Positions 8,780 through 17,244 of a stretch of 60,200 nt of DNA are shown here, piece after piece. This DNA comes from Olivibacter sp. XZL3. GTDB lineage: Bacteria; Bacteroidota; Bacteroidia; Sphingobacteriales; Sphingobacteriaceae. The stretch is from positions 1 through 60,200 of the forward strand of contig NZ_SBJH01000025.1 in the NCBI RefSeq assembly GCF_004368405.1, given 5' to 3'. Within the stretch, counting starts at the first letter, position 1; every line of letters starts with the position of its first letter. Position numbers and translations under genes: made by a program. Below the pieces are notes generated by a model that was given only the letters and a program-made list of their open reading frames with translations, made no database searches and was not told the DNA's origin.

Positions 8780-9793
8780 ATGATATTACTAGATAAAGTG
8801 TTAGATCCGCCATCGTACGGTTGGTCAGATCAAAACGGAGCCTTCAATAAGCCTACCGTGAAGCAAATGCTCCGTGAATTTTTAAAACGAATGAATATAT
8901 TTCAGTCCAAAAAAAACTGGTTACCCTTGTTCAGCTGGACTCGAGTCGTATTACTTATTCCGCTCTTATTCCTTTTCTTATTTCAATATTTCAGTATTCC
9001 TTTATTGATTGCTGCCTTCGTATACAGTATGATCATTATGGGAACGCATGGAACGATTTGGCACCATCGGTATTGTACCCATAAAGCCTATCGGTTTAAG
9101 AATCGGTTTTGGCGGGTACTTACACAGAATCTTACCATTAGCATGATTCCAGAAGAAATTTACGCGATTTCCCATCACGTGCATCATGCCAAATCTGATA
9201 AGCCCGGCGATCCCTATAACGCCAGCGGAGGTTTTCTGTATTGCTTCCTGGCTGATGTCAACCACCAGCCCATCGCGAAAAATCTTAGTGCCGAAGAGTA
9301 TAAACAAACGATACGGTTGATGGCCCACACAGGCGTAAAAGCGAATTGTTACGAAAAATATCAAAAATGGGGTTCTATCGTACATCCGCGTAATGCCATC
9401 TTCGCATGTTTAGTAAATTGGCTGGTGTGGTACGCGCTGTTCTTTATAGTCGGTGGTCATGCACTAGCCTGTGCGCTCTTTGGAGCGGCAGCATTTTGGG
9501 CCGTTGGCGTACGCACCTTTAACTATGAAGGACACGGAAAAGGAAAAGACAAGCGTAAGAAGGGTTACGACTTAAATGAAAAAGATCTCTCGATCAATCA
9601 ACTCTGGCCGGGCTTTGTGGCCGGAGAATGGCATAACAATCATCACTTATATCCAAGCAGCGCACGCTCTGGTTTTTTAAAACACCAGGTAGATTTAGCT
9701 TGGTATTATATTAAGTTTCTTCACTTGGTTGGTGGCGTAACGTCTTATCATGATTCTAAAGCTTCCTTTTTAAGAAAATACAAACAGGCTTAG
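8780..9793 (+). CDS. Second membrane fatty acid desaturase
   Basis: Di-iron desaturase of 337 residues with histidine clusters HRYCTH (96-101), HHVHHAK (about 131-137) and EWHNNHHLYP near residue 285. Hydrophobic segments lie at about 50-90 and 205-240. It has a longer cytosolic N-terminus than its neighbour and a charged insert (GHGKGKDKRKKGYDLNEKD) ahead of the third cluster. The two are clearly paralogous in class but not close copies, so they probably differ in substrate or double-bond position. A bidirectional terminator follows. Confidence 0.88.
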   Translation: MILLDKVLDPPSYGWSDQNGAFNKPTVKQMLREFLKRMNIFQSKKNWLPLFSWTRVVLLIPLLFLFLFQYFSIPLLIAAFVYSMIIMGTHGTIWHHRYCTHKAYRFKNRFWRVLTQNLTISMIPEEIYAISHHVHHAKSDKPGDPYNASGGFLYCFLADVNHQPIAKNLSAEEYKQTIRLMAHTGVKANCYEKYQKWGSIVHPRNAIFACLVNWLVWYALFFIVGGHALACALFGAAAFWAVGVRTFNYEGHGKGKDKRKKGYDLNEKDLSINQLWPGFVAGEWHNNHHLYPSSARSGFLKHQVDLAWYYIKFLHLVGGVTSYHDSKASFLRKYKQA

Positions 9794-9866
9794 ACGGAGG
9801 TAACCGTGCCGATTGCAAAACAGTAGTACATTAGAATGGAACCGGTGCGCGAACATCAGAAGGAAC

Positions 9867-9906
9867 AAATAGCCAGCAAAGCAAAACGCTGGCTATTTTG
9901 TTTTTT
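9867..9906. terminator. Bidirectional terminator between desaturase and DUF1080 genes
   Basis: AAATAGCCAGC / GCTGGCTATTT, an 11-bp perfect stem around AAAGCAAAAC, followed by TGTTTTTT on the plus strand. It separates convergent genes. Confidence 0.75.
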
Positions 9907-9917
9907 ATGGAGAGAAA

Positions 9918-10889
9918 CTATTTGGCAGGCGTAATAACAATTTTTCTAAATTCAACAGGGCCGTGGTCTCCCTGGATGTAGATCGGCCCCGGCTCACCCT
10001 CATTGCTATTGAGTGCGCCTCCGGTGATGCCCGGGATCTCTTGGTTGGAAATAATCGTTTTCCCATTAGCCACAATGGTAACCATTCTTCCCACCAACGT
10101 AATGTCATAGATCTGCCATTCGCCCGGGCCTTTTACCGCCATTTCACTTGGGACTAAAAAACCATACACACCGCCAAATAGGTGGCTATTAGGATGGTCC
10201 GTTTTAGGATTATCGATAATCTGCACTTCGTATCGTCCTCTCAGGTACACACCGCTGTTGCTGCCTTCGCTATACCGAAACTCTACGTGCAACTTAAAAT
10301 CGTTAAACTCTTTTTCGGATACTAGGTTGGCACCGGAATGTGGACTTGTTAAGACGCCGTCTTTTACCAGCCACTGGTTCTCATTTCCCAAGGCCTTCCA
10401 GCCGGTTAAATCTTTTCCGTTAAATAATTCGATCGGTTTGTCCCACTTAGGCGCACTTGTCCTTACGAGATATGGGGCCTTAACACCGGTAAATGATTGT
10501 TTTATGCCGGCACTGGTTGTAATCGAACCTTTTATACGATCGCCCGATATGGTCCCTTCCAAAACGAGGTCACGCTCCTCCCGTTCCCATTGCGGAGGAA
10601 TGGAAAAACTGAATTTGCCGTTCTCAAAATTAATCTTCGCAACTGGCCGCGCACTCCCTCCGGTCCCGACGAAGCGTCCCACCAATGTTTTAAAACCCGA
10701 CAGTTCAACTTCCAACCACGACGGTGCCGGTTTGCCGTTTTCGTCGACAGTGATATCCCAGCGTCCAATGAGCTCGCCACCTTGCACCGCATTGCTATGA
10801 ATCGGTGCGACCTGTGCCTGCGCACAGAAAGGCTCGGCTATAGCCAACAACAAACTACAGGCTAGGCCTAAAAAAAGTTTCTTTTTCAT
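9918..10889 (-). CDS. DUF1080-domain secreted protein (3-keto-disaccharide hydrolase-like)
   Basis: Predicted exported protein with a signal peptide (MKKKLFLGLACSLLLAIAEPFCAQAQ, start 10889). Residues about 30-150 form a beta-rich N-terminal module (GGELIGRWDITVDENGKPAPSWLEVE). The C-terminal module is DUF1080, a concanavalin-like fold recognised by PIELFNGKDLTGWKALG, SNSGVYLRGRYEVQI, GVYGF, GEWQIYDI and GPIYIQGDHGPVEFRKI. Characterised DUF1080 proteins act on 3-keto-glycosides in Bacteroidota sugar degradation. No 3-dehydrogenase is adjacent, though a Gfo/Idh/MocA enzyme lies 20 kb away. Function by family only. Confidence 0.85.
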   Translation of the reverse strand: MKKKLFLGLACSLLLAIAEPFCAQAQVAPIHSNAVQGGELIGRWDITVDENGKPAPSWLEVELSGFKTLVGRFVGTGGSARPVAKINFENGKFSFSIPPQWEREERDLVLEGTISGDRIKGSITTSAGIKQSFTGVKAPYLVRTSAPKWDKPIELFNGKDLTGWKALGNENQWLVKDGVLTSPHSGANLVSEKEFNDFKLHVEFRYSEGSNSGVYLRGRYEVQIIDNPKTDHPNSHLFGGVYGFLVPSEMAVKGPGEWQIYDITLVGRMVTIVANGKTIISNQEIPGITGGALNSNEGEPGPIYIQGDHGPVEFRKIVITPAK

Positions 10890-11253
10890 AAATATGGTAT
10901 TCAATAGTCATTAAGGTCAATAAAGATATTGTTTTTTAGCCATACACAAAATTTTTAAGGGCTTCCGACGAGCGCAATCGACAGCGAAGTTGCTATATGT
11001 AAAAATTAACTTCTTATTGGCGCTTATCAAAAAAATCACGTTTCGTGTAAGGTAGAGCGGTTTCTGTGTAAATTTTTTTAAAGCCGTCGCCGAACTTACT
11101 ATTTTTATAGTAGCATAAAGAAAAAACATATTATCAACAGAAGCCATATGCTACTACAGGAAAATCTAAGGTCTAAAAAAATGCTGTTTCGTAGTGCTGC
11201 GTAGCGAAAAGAATTCGCGGAAGTGATAATTTTCTAAATAAAAACAGGCAAAC
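10890..11253. other. Intergenic region between divergent genes
   Basis: AT-rich with no recognised gene. It must hold promoters of the minus-strand DUF1080 gene and the plus-strand small membrane protein; no exact TAnnTTTG box was seen. Confidence 0.4.
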
Positions 11254-11517
11254 ATGAGAAATCGAATATCGTTTATCTTGATGGGACTAATTGTTATTTT
11301 ACTTTTGGGGCCCGACTTTTCCACTTGGTTACAACAGGGCGGTTTGCAATTCGGTCAGCCCTTCTCTTATCTAGAGGTGCAAGGTCTTGTTTCTTCGCAG
11401 GGAAGAGGTACAACCATCGGCGTGATGCCGACCAACTTGCTTATAGATTTGATGTTAGGCATCGTTTCATTCCTGCTTTATATGTTATGGATGTTTTTGA
11501 GAAAAAAAAGTGTGTGA
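11254..11517 (+). CDS. Small two-helix membrane protein, unknown function
   Basis: 87 residues with a hydrophobic N-terminal helix (ISFILMGLIVILLLGP) and a second one near the C-terminus (LLIDLMLGIVSFLLYMLWMFL) ending RKKSV. The region between (FSYLEVQGLVSSQGRGTTIGVMP) would face the periplasm or outside. It stands alone upstream of the LytS/LytTR pair. No family recognised. The ordered helix-loop-helix layout and charged tail argue for a real gene. Confidence 0.55.
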   Translation: MRNRISFILMGLIVILLLGPDFSTWLQQGGLQFGQPFSYLEVQGLVSSQGRGTTIGVMPTNLLIDLMLGIVSFLLYMLWMFLRKKSV

Positions 11518-11772
11518 GTTGGACACACCTATTTCGAACCTTCGGAAATTAAGAACGCCCTTTACCTCCCATTTCAAAAGCGATTTTGTATAAATGCGGC
11601 TGCTTGTTGCAGACCACTAAAGTTTGTTGCATTAAAGTAAAATATCGATAGGGTTTGTTTGAAGCAAAAAACTAAAAGCCCTATCCATCGCGCTCGAACT
11701 TGTCGGTTCTTCAAAAGTGATTCGTTACCGAAAATAAAAGCTATTTTTACGGCACTTACCGATCGATCACAG

Positions 11773-12903
11773 ATGAGATTCCACGAGATGCTACGAATTC
11801 TACTGCCAAATGAAACAGCTAGCCCGAGGCCAGGATTACGCTTTACTTATCATTGCTGTTTTTGGTGTTTAATTACAGCGATCTACTATTTTAATTATTA
11901 TCGGCTAGTCGGCAATGCTGAGCATGTATGGATTTTTGTGGCGAAAGAGTTGCTGGTTGTTATGAGTGCCTTTTACTCTTTATCTTCCCAAAAGGTAGTA
12001 AACGTGTTTGCAAACCCGCGAGGCCTTCTGTATGTGCTGTTGTGGATTGCCGTGCTATACGTTTTATGGGCGTTAAGCACCTATGCAGCATGCGTGATAT
12101 TTCAGACTGTTTTTAAAAACTATGGTCCGCGCTTTGGCAAATACCTCGAGCTCGTATTGATGGATGGACCCTTCGGCATCATTAAAAACGTGTACATATT
12201 TGCGCTCGATTTTATTTTCCTCATTTCGCTACCTGTCGGACCAAAATTTGTAAAAATTATGTTAGAACAGGTGCTTACCAAAACCCGATTAGAAAGAGAC
12301 AATTTGGAGCTTGAGCTCAATTTTCTTAAATCACAGATCAATCCTCATTTCTTGTTTAATACACTTCACAATATCTATCAGTTACTGGATATCGACTACG
12401 ACAACGGGCGTGATATGGTCTTGAGGCTCTCAACCCTGATGCGATATACGCTGTACGAATCGCAAAGCCATTTTATCCCTCTTCAGAAGGAGCTCGAATT
12501 TATCGAAGATTTTATGGCGCTTATGCGTATCAGGTATGGGGAAGGCGTGCGTATCGAAGCAAACATTGTGGAGGTGAAAGAACCGTACAAAATAAGTCCC
12601 TTAATGCTTATACCCTTTGTGGAAAATGCTTTTAAACATGGTCCGGACCGAAGTCCGAATAACAATTTTGTATCTGTCAATATCCAGCTGAACAATGATT
12701 TTATCATGCTCGACGTGCAAAACCGGATAGAAACGCCATCGAACACCGATAAAGTCAGCGATGCAGCGCACATAGGAGGCGTTGGGATGACGAATGTTTT
12801 ACGGAGGCTTGAGCTACATTACAAAGACAAATATCGCTTGGAATATGGAAGCCACGGAAATCTATATTCCGTACATTTGGAAATAAATTTGAAATTTAGT
12901 TGA
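11773..12903 (+). CDS. LytS/YehU-type sensor histidine kinase
   Basis: Membrane sensor kinase of the His_kinase (LytS) family. The N-terminal half has about four hydrophobic segments (for example FTYHCCFWCLITAIYYF, LLYVLLWIAVLYVLWALSTY), followed by a coiled linker and the phosphoacceptor motif SQINPHFLFNTLHN with His192 from this start. The ATP-binding domain shows PLMLIPFVENAFKHG (N box) and GGVGMTNVLRRL (G box). The open frame runs upstream to a TTG at 11659; ATG 11773 or 11788 are the credible starts. The stop is 3 nt before the LytTR regulator, so they form an operon. The signal sensed is unknown; its convergence with the dehydratase operon suggests a link. Confidence 0.9.
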   Translation: MRFHEMLRILLPNETASPRPGLRFTYHCCFWCLITAIYYFNYYRLVGNAEHVWIFVAKELLVVMSAFYSLSSQKVVNVFANPRGLLYVLLWIAVLYVLWALSTYAACVIFQTVFKNYGPRFGKYLELVLMDGPFGIIKNVYIFALDFIFLISLPVGPKFVKIMLEQVLTKTRLERDNLELELNFLKSQINPHFLFNTLHNIYQLLDIDYDNGRDMVLRLSTLMRYTLYESQSHFIPLQKELEFIEDFMALMRIRYGEGVRIEANIVEVKEPYKISPLMLIPFVENAFKHGPDRSPNNNFVSVNIQLNNDFIMLDVQNRIETPSNTDKVSDAAHIGGVGMTNVLRRLELHYKDKYRLEYGSHGNLYSVHLEINLKFS

Positions 12904-12906
12904 GAT

Positions 12907-13605
12907 ATGGTGCAATGTATTTTAATTGAAGATGAGCCTTTGGCAAGAAAAGGCATTAGCCAACATATCACGCAAATACCCTTTGTCCATCTGGAAGCCA
13001 GCTTCGAAAATGCCATGGAGGCCATCGTATTTCTGAGTAAACACGAGGTTGATATCGTGATTTCGGATATCAATATGCCCGGTGTTAATGGAGTGGATTT
13101 CCTGAAATCCTTATCTAAAAGGCCGCTCTTTATCTTCATTACCGGCAGGCCTGATTATGCGCTGGAGAGCTTTGAGCTGGAGGTTTTTGACTATATTTTG
13201 AAACCCTATTCATTCGAAAGGCTCTTTAAGGCCCTGTCTAGAGCGCAGACGCACCTCTCCAAACGGGAGGCAGCAGAGAAAGTAGAAGTAGGTACCTTTA
13301 CGATTAAAGAGAACTATAGAAATTACCTCGTGCCTTATGAAGAGATACAATATATTGAAGGCGATAAAGAATACATCCGGATATCCACCATCGAGCGGGA
13401 GTTCCTCATTGTCTACTCACTGAAGAAAATCACGAATGATCTGCCTTTGGATATTTTTATCAGGACCCATAAATCCTACATTGTCAATAAAGCATTTGTG
13501 CGGGCGGTGGATCCCGACAAGGTTATTATGAAGGGCAGTATTAAAGATATTCCGATAGGTACGACTTATCGGGACGAGGTATATAAAAAATTAGTGCACC
13601 ACTAG
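12907..13605 (+). CDS. LytTR-family response regulator
   Basis: DNA-binding response regulator, partner of the kinase just upstream. Receiver domain residues 1-115 with acidic pocket E8/D9, phosphoacceptor D54 (VISDINMPG), T79 and K99 (YILKPYSFERL). LytTR DNA-binding domain about 130-230 (YEEIQYIEGDKEYIRI, FIRTHKSYIVNKAFV). LytTR proteins bind direct repeats upstream of exported or membrane-associated gene targets. The last 15 nt overlap the 3' end of the convergent dehydratase gene. Confidence 0.95.
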   Translation: MVQCILIEDEPLARKGISQHITQIPFVHLEASFENAMEAIVFLSKHEVDIVISDINMPGVNGVDFLKSLSKRPLFIFITGRPDYALESFELEVFDYILKPYSFERLFKALSRAQTHLSKREAAEKVEVGTFTIKENYRNYLVPYEEIQYIEGDKEYIRISTIEREFLIVYSLKKITNDLPLDIFIRTHKSYIVNKAFVRAVDPDKVIMKGSIKDIPIGTTYRDEVYKKLVHH

Positions 13606-16600
13606 CGAAGTTTTTTCTAAGCGGGGCGCTTTTCCAATTCTGGCTAATGTAGATCGATAATGCTTCGCTAAATAGAAATAAACTACCATTTCATTGGCTC
13701 GCTGATCAGAAAAGAAAAGCTTGTTAAGAAACATATGGCTTAGGCTTCCAATCAGTTTGCTTTTGTCCGACTTCCGCAGTCTCCGCGTTGCAAGTAGCGA
13801 AAAGAGTTTGCAATACCGTTTGTCGAAAATATCCTTAAACAGCGGTTCTGCTGTTTGTGGTACGTCGTTTTTAAGTACCTGCGCTATGGCGGCGGAGCTA
13901 TGTCGATAATTCAGATTAATCTGTTTTTGCTGCTTCTTGTCGAGATCAAACTCTTTCGATAAGGCCAGGCTCCATGATTCGGTTAACTCAAAGCGCTCCG
14001 ATAAACTGAAGCCAAAGAGCTCAAGAAGTTGATCGGTGGCTTTCAGTCCGAATAACCAGGGGGTGGTGGCGTCTTCTTTGTTTGGTCGCTGTAAAAAGCA
14101 GAGTACGGCGGTGGAATCAATAGCAAAGACGGATTCACAGAGCTCCATATTGTCCGATCCATAACGCTCAATCTCGCGCGTATAGGTGTCATGTTGCACC
14201 GTCCACACTTTGTTGTCGATCGTTAGGTATTCCAACGCTACCCGTATAATCTGCTGAATCTTGTTAATTGTCTGCTTGTTTTTCTTTGCGGCCAGAAAAC
14301 GCAGTCGGATATGGAAGTCCGGATCATGATAGCGCACAAAAAACCATTTATCGATGAGGCCCTCATTTGTAAGCTGTTCTACCAATTCGGCTATATTATT
14401 CGTCAATAGCTCATCGGCACTTTTTTGCGCACAATAAAGCTTGAGGTAGATCCACTCACTTCCCGGCAAGAAACGCCGTTTTACTGTTTTTTCCAAGGCC
14501 GGTTTTGCGTATAAGGCACTGTCGGCGGTTACGATGGATTTAAACGGAAGGATCAGCTCATTTACAAAGGACTGGCCTTGAGTATTCGCGACAATGGGGC
14601 TTTGTTGGGCTACAGACTCATAAAGTGTTACATCGCCTAAAGCCAATTTGTCCAAAAGAAGTTGTATACCCCATGGCGTCTGTAGATTGATATACAGTTC
14701 GTTATCGCCTTCGGCGATCAGTACCTCGTTCGGCAAAGTCAAATCCACTTGTAAACGCTTAATCAAGGCCTTGCCCTCTTGATGCGCCTTTGCACATTTC
14801 CTGACATACCAACGTGCACGCGATAGGATGAGGTGCTTATAAATTACCCGCGGTAAAAAGGGTGTCTCTTTATACTTGTCCCATTTCCAATGAATAGAAA
14901 AGGGCGTGTCCTGGTATTGCAGATCGGATAAGAAACGATAAATCGAAATGCCCTGTTGAAAATTATGTGCACAGCTCAGGCGCGGTATAACTCGTTTATT
15001 AAGCTTCCTTGAAAACAAAAGTATCTGGTTGTTGCGGACGGAAATGCTGAGATCTGATAGCAGAATCTGCTGTTCATCGTCTTTCCGCGTAGCGCCCAGT
15101 ATGGGAATTTCATAGCTGTATAAAGAAGGACGTTGCAGGATATTCCCCAATTTGCCTTCAGGCATGTGCACAATGTCTGCCAGAACAGCTTCTTCGAAGC
15201 AACTTTCTTCATAGCGTGCGCAGCGTTTCAGGTTTTCCTTGAGCGCCTCGTCCATATAAGCGAAGCGCGACATTAAGTTAATTGCCGACGAGCCACTACA
15301 TGCCAGCACATTAAATTGAAAATTACCTTTATCCAAGTCTTCGGCGCAATTTGCCAGTAGGTTGCCGATGGTGTAAAACGTAGGGGCTACGGTAGTTTCT
15401 TGATTCTTATGATCAAAAGCCGTATGTATTTTTTCCAGGTCTATATGTTTGGCATTCCCTAATAGCCCGTTAACAACCGCTTGGTCTTCCAGTGTTGCGC
15501 TTGCCGTCTTTTTGTCTTTGCGAATATGCAAATCGCTTATCAAGGGATGCTCTTTTTTATACTGGTCTTCCAGATCGCCGTAACCGATACCGACATCGCC
15601 ATCCAATACTTCCAGAAGCGGTACGTCCATCATGTCGTAGCGCCTTTTAAATTTTTCCGCAAAAACTTGTAGGTCTCGCGGTATCGACGCCTGAAATAAT
15701 GGGTGTAGCTCACATAGCTCATCTGCTATTAACTGCACGGCCGACTGTTTAAGCTGTACTTTTTCGGGGATAAACTTTTTATCGGCTTGTAACAATACCG
15801 GATGGGTATTCCGTTCTTCGATGGGCATTTCTCCCAAGTTGGATGATAACCTTTCCCGTACTGTTTGCAGTTCTTTGCTGTCGCCCGCCATTTCCTTTAA
15901 CTTATGGTTCAACGCAGCAAGTTGATCTTCCCCCACAACCGGCGGCTCCAGTTCCCAAACCAGAAATTGATTATCTACCAAGCGCGATAAATAGGCGGTC
16001 ACCCGCTCCCTTTCAATATCAAAATCGACTAAAAAAGCGATAAGCTCATCATAAGGCCTCCCTTCCTTTGCATATTCATATAAAACCTCCAGTAATGGAT
16101 TTTTCTTAAGCCTAATCTGAAAAAACCTTTTTTTGCCCGCTACATTTTCATAGCGAATATATCGGAAGTAGCCGCCAATGGTGTTAATGCTGTTGTTCGT
16201 GTAAAACGTAATACCCTTTAAGGATTCTTCCTTTCCCCGTAGCAGATGGATGGTTTCTACGAGATAATCCATGCTCAAACGGGTATGTGTCTCCGAGCGG
16301 TCGCTAAGTCTTAATGTATTGGGGCCATCATTTACTGTGCCCATACATATTCCGGCAAAACTTCCAAATGGGGTAGGACGGGATGCCATGCGAGCGACAT
16401 ATTTATATAAGGTCAGTAGCAGCTTCTTATTCGGCTGGCGGCCTTCTTTTAGCCATTCAAGATAGCTGTTGTACAGCTCTTTGTTAGCGAAGGAGATGGC
16501 TTGTAGTACCGCTGGATTCGCTATCAATAAGTTATACAGACTTTGACCTAAGTCGGCACCATTGTCAATCGCATTGATCTTTTGAATTTCGTGTAAGGGC

Positions 16601-16653
16601 AAGCTCGGCGCTCTTAATAGAAAGAAACCAAGATGTTCTATACGGCTTAACAT
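13591..16653 (-). CDS. LanB-type lantibiotic dehydratase, full length
   Basis: Class I lanthipeptide/thiopeptide-type dehydratase. Known family members use glutamyl-tRNA to glutamylate Ser/Thr of a precursor peptide and then eliminate glutamate to give dehydroamino acids. The 1020 residues carry both modules: the N-terminal glutamylation domain, with the signature ASRPTPFGSFAG (R92-G97), and the C-terminal elimination domain of SpaB_C type (SEWIYLKLYCAQKSADELL, FFVRYHDPDFHIRLRF). It is the last gene of a minus-strand cassette: peptide gene, then receiver domain, then this gene 12 nt later. No LanC cyclase, LanP protease or LanT exporter is visible within 10 kb. The terminal codons overlap the LytTR gene on the other strand. 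Confidence 0.9.
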   Translation of the reverse strand: MLSRIEHLGFFLLRAPSLPLHEIQKINAIDNGADLGQSLYNLLIANPAVLQAISFANKELYNSYLEWLKEGRQPNKKLLLTLYKYVARMASRPTPFGSFAGICMGTVNDGPNTLRLSDRSETHTRLSMDYLVETIHLLRGKEESLKGITFYTNNSINTIGGYFRYIRYENVAGKKRFFQIRLKKNPLLEVLYEYAKEGRPYDELIAFLVDFDIERERVTAYLSRLVDNQFLVWELEPPVVGEDQLAALNHKLKEMAGDSKELQTVRERLSSNLGEMPIEERNTHPVLLQADKKFIPEKVQLKQSAVQLIADELCELHPLFQASIPRDLQVFAEKFKRRYDMMDVPLLEVLDGDVGIGYGDLEDQYKKEHPLISDLHIRKDKKTASATLEDQAVVNGLLGNAKHIDLEKIHTAFDHKNQETTVAPTFYTIGNLLANCAEDLDKGNFQFNVLACSGSSAINLMSRFAYMDEALKENLKRCARYEESCFEEAVLADIVHMPEGKLGNILQRPSLYSYEIPILGATRKDDEQQILLSDLSISVRNNQILLFSRKLNKRVIPRLSCAHNFQQGISIYRFLSDLQYQDTPFSIHWKWDKYKETPFLPRVIYKHLILSRARWYVRKCAKAHQEGKALIKRLQVDLTLPNEVLIAEGDNELYINLQTPWGIQLLLDKLALGDVTLYESVAQQSPIVANTQGQSFVNELILPFKSIVTADSALYAKPALEKTVKRRFLPGSEWIYLKLYCAQKSADELLTNNIAELVEQLTNEGLIDKWFFVRYHDPDFHIRLRFLAAKKNKQTINKIQQIIRVALEYLTIDNKVWTVQHDTYTREIERYGSDNMELCESVFAIDSTAVLCFLQRPNKEDATTPWLFGLKATDQLLELFGFSLSERFELTESWSLALSKEFDLDKKQQKQINLNYRHSSAAIAQVLKNDVPQTAEPLFKDIFDKRYCKLFSLLATRRLRKSDKSKLIGSLSHMFLNKLFFSDQRANEMVVYFYLAKHYRSTLARIGKAPRLEKTSLVVH

Positions 16654-16665
16654 AACAGTATAGTG

Positions 16666-17055
16666 CTAGAGATAAGTATTGTTTGTTTGCAATAAGGAGT
16701 CGATGCACGCGCTAAATCGCTCAAAAGAAAACGGCTTCAACAATTCGACAACTTGACTGCTCGCTTCCGTTTTTTCCGATTCATTGAAAAATGAAATAGG
16801 CGAAGCCGAGGTGCTGATTATTAGTGAAGTAGGAGAGATTCGGTCTAAGATCTTAGCTATATCACCGTCAAACCCCGGTATTTTAAAGTCGAGGAAAACA
16901 ATGTCGTGACTAGTAGTTTTGGTAATGGCCTGAAAATCAGGTATATTATTTATTACCGAGATGAGTATCAGATCCGGTCTTCTGCTAATATAGCCGTCAA
17001 GCATCTGTATTGCCAACGGCTCATCCTCCACAATAGCACAGGTTAGGCGTCGCAT
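16666..17055 (-). CDS. Stand-alone receiver-domain protein in the dehydratase cassette
   Basis: 129-residue CheY-like protein: MRRLTCAIVEDEPLAIQML, acidic pocket E10/D11, phosphoacceptor D56 (IVFLDFKIPG), T82 and K107 (ELLKPFSFERF). All catalytic positions are present, so it should be phosphorylatable. The sequence is that of a LytTR-type receiver (compare EDEPLA and KPYSFERL in the regulator at 12907) but the protein ends where the DNA-binding domain would begin. A good ribosome-binding AGGA lies 5-8 nt before ATG. It sits 33 nt after the peptide gene and 12 nt before the dehydratase, so it is an integral part of the cassette. It may act as phosphate sink or regulate by protein contact. Confidence 0.9.
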   Translation of the reverse strand: MRRLTCAIVEDEPLAIQMLDGYISRRPDLILISVINNIPDFQAITKTTSHDIVFLDFKIPGFDGDIAKILDRISPTSLIISTSASPISFFNESEKTEASSQVVELLKPFSFERFSACIDSLLQTNNTYL

Positions 17056-17088
17056 GTTTCCTGTTTAATTAGCGCTGACTACCGCTTA

Positions 17089-17244
17089 TCAAATAAAATT
17101 CGAAGTCGTAAACGTCATACTGCTTACAGTCTCATCCTGGTCACCCAGATTCCGATTAAATTCCGGTCTGGCATCGACGTTGCAGACACGTTCTGCTTCA
17201 ATGTTCAAATAGTTCTCAAGAAGTTGTTTGTCAATATTTTTCAT
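17089..17244 (-). CDS. Candidate RiPP precursor peptide (51 aa)
   Basis: Short gene directly upstream of the receiver and LanB-type dehydratase genes, on the same strand, with AAAGGA just before its ATG. The peptide starts MKNIDKQLLENYLNIEAERV (acidic, helical, leader-like) and ends ETVSSMTFTTSNFI. Residues 1-38 contain no Ser or Thr at all; residues 39-51 contain seven (T39, S41, S42, T44, T46, T47, S48). This is the composition expected of a dehydratase substrate with a hydroxyl-free leader and a Ser/Thr-rich core. The only Cys (C21) lies in the leader half, so a classical lanthionine ring in the tail is unlikely. No GG cleavage motif; LGDQDE precedes the tail. No homologue recognised; assignment is inference from composition and context. 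Confidence 0.7.
   Translation of the reverse strand: MKNIDKQLLENYLNIEAERVCNVDARPEFNRNLGDQDETVSSMTFTTSNFI

Noticed and set aside
10258-10800. 180-codon open frame on the plus strand opposite the DUF1080 gene
   Set aside because: Lies entirely within a gene with clear domain content; the translation has no family-like features.
13591-16653. Lanthipeptide synthetase with a complete classical gene set (LanB/LanC/LanT/LanP)
   Set aside because: No LanC zinc motif, ABC exporter or subtilisin gene was seen nearby; only the dehydratase is supported.
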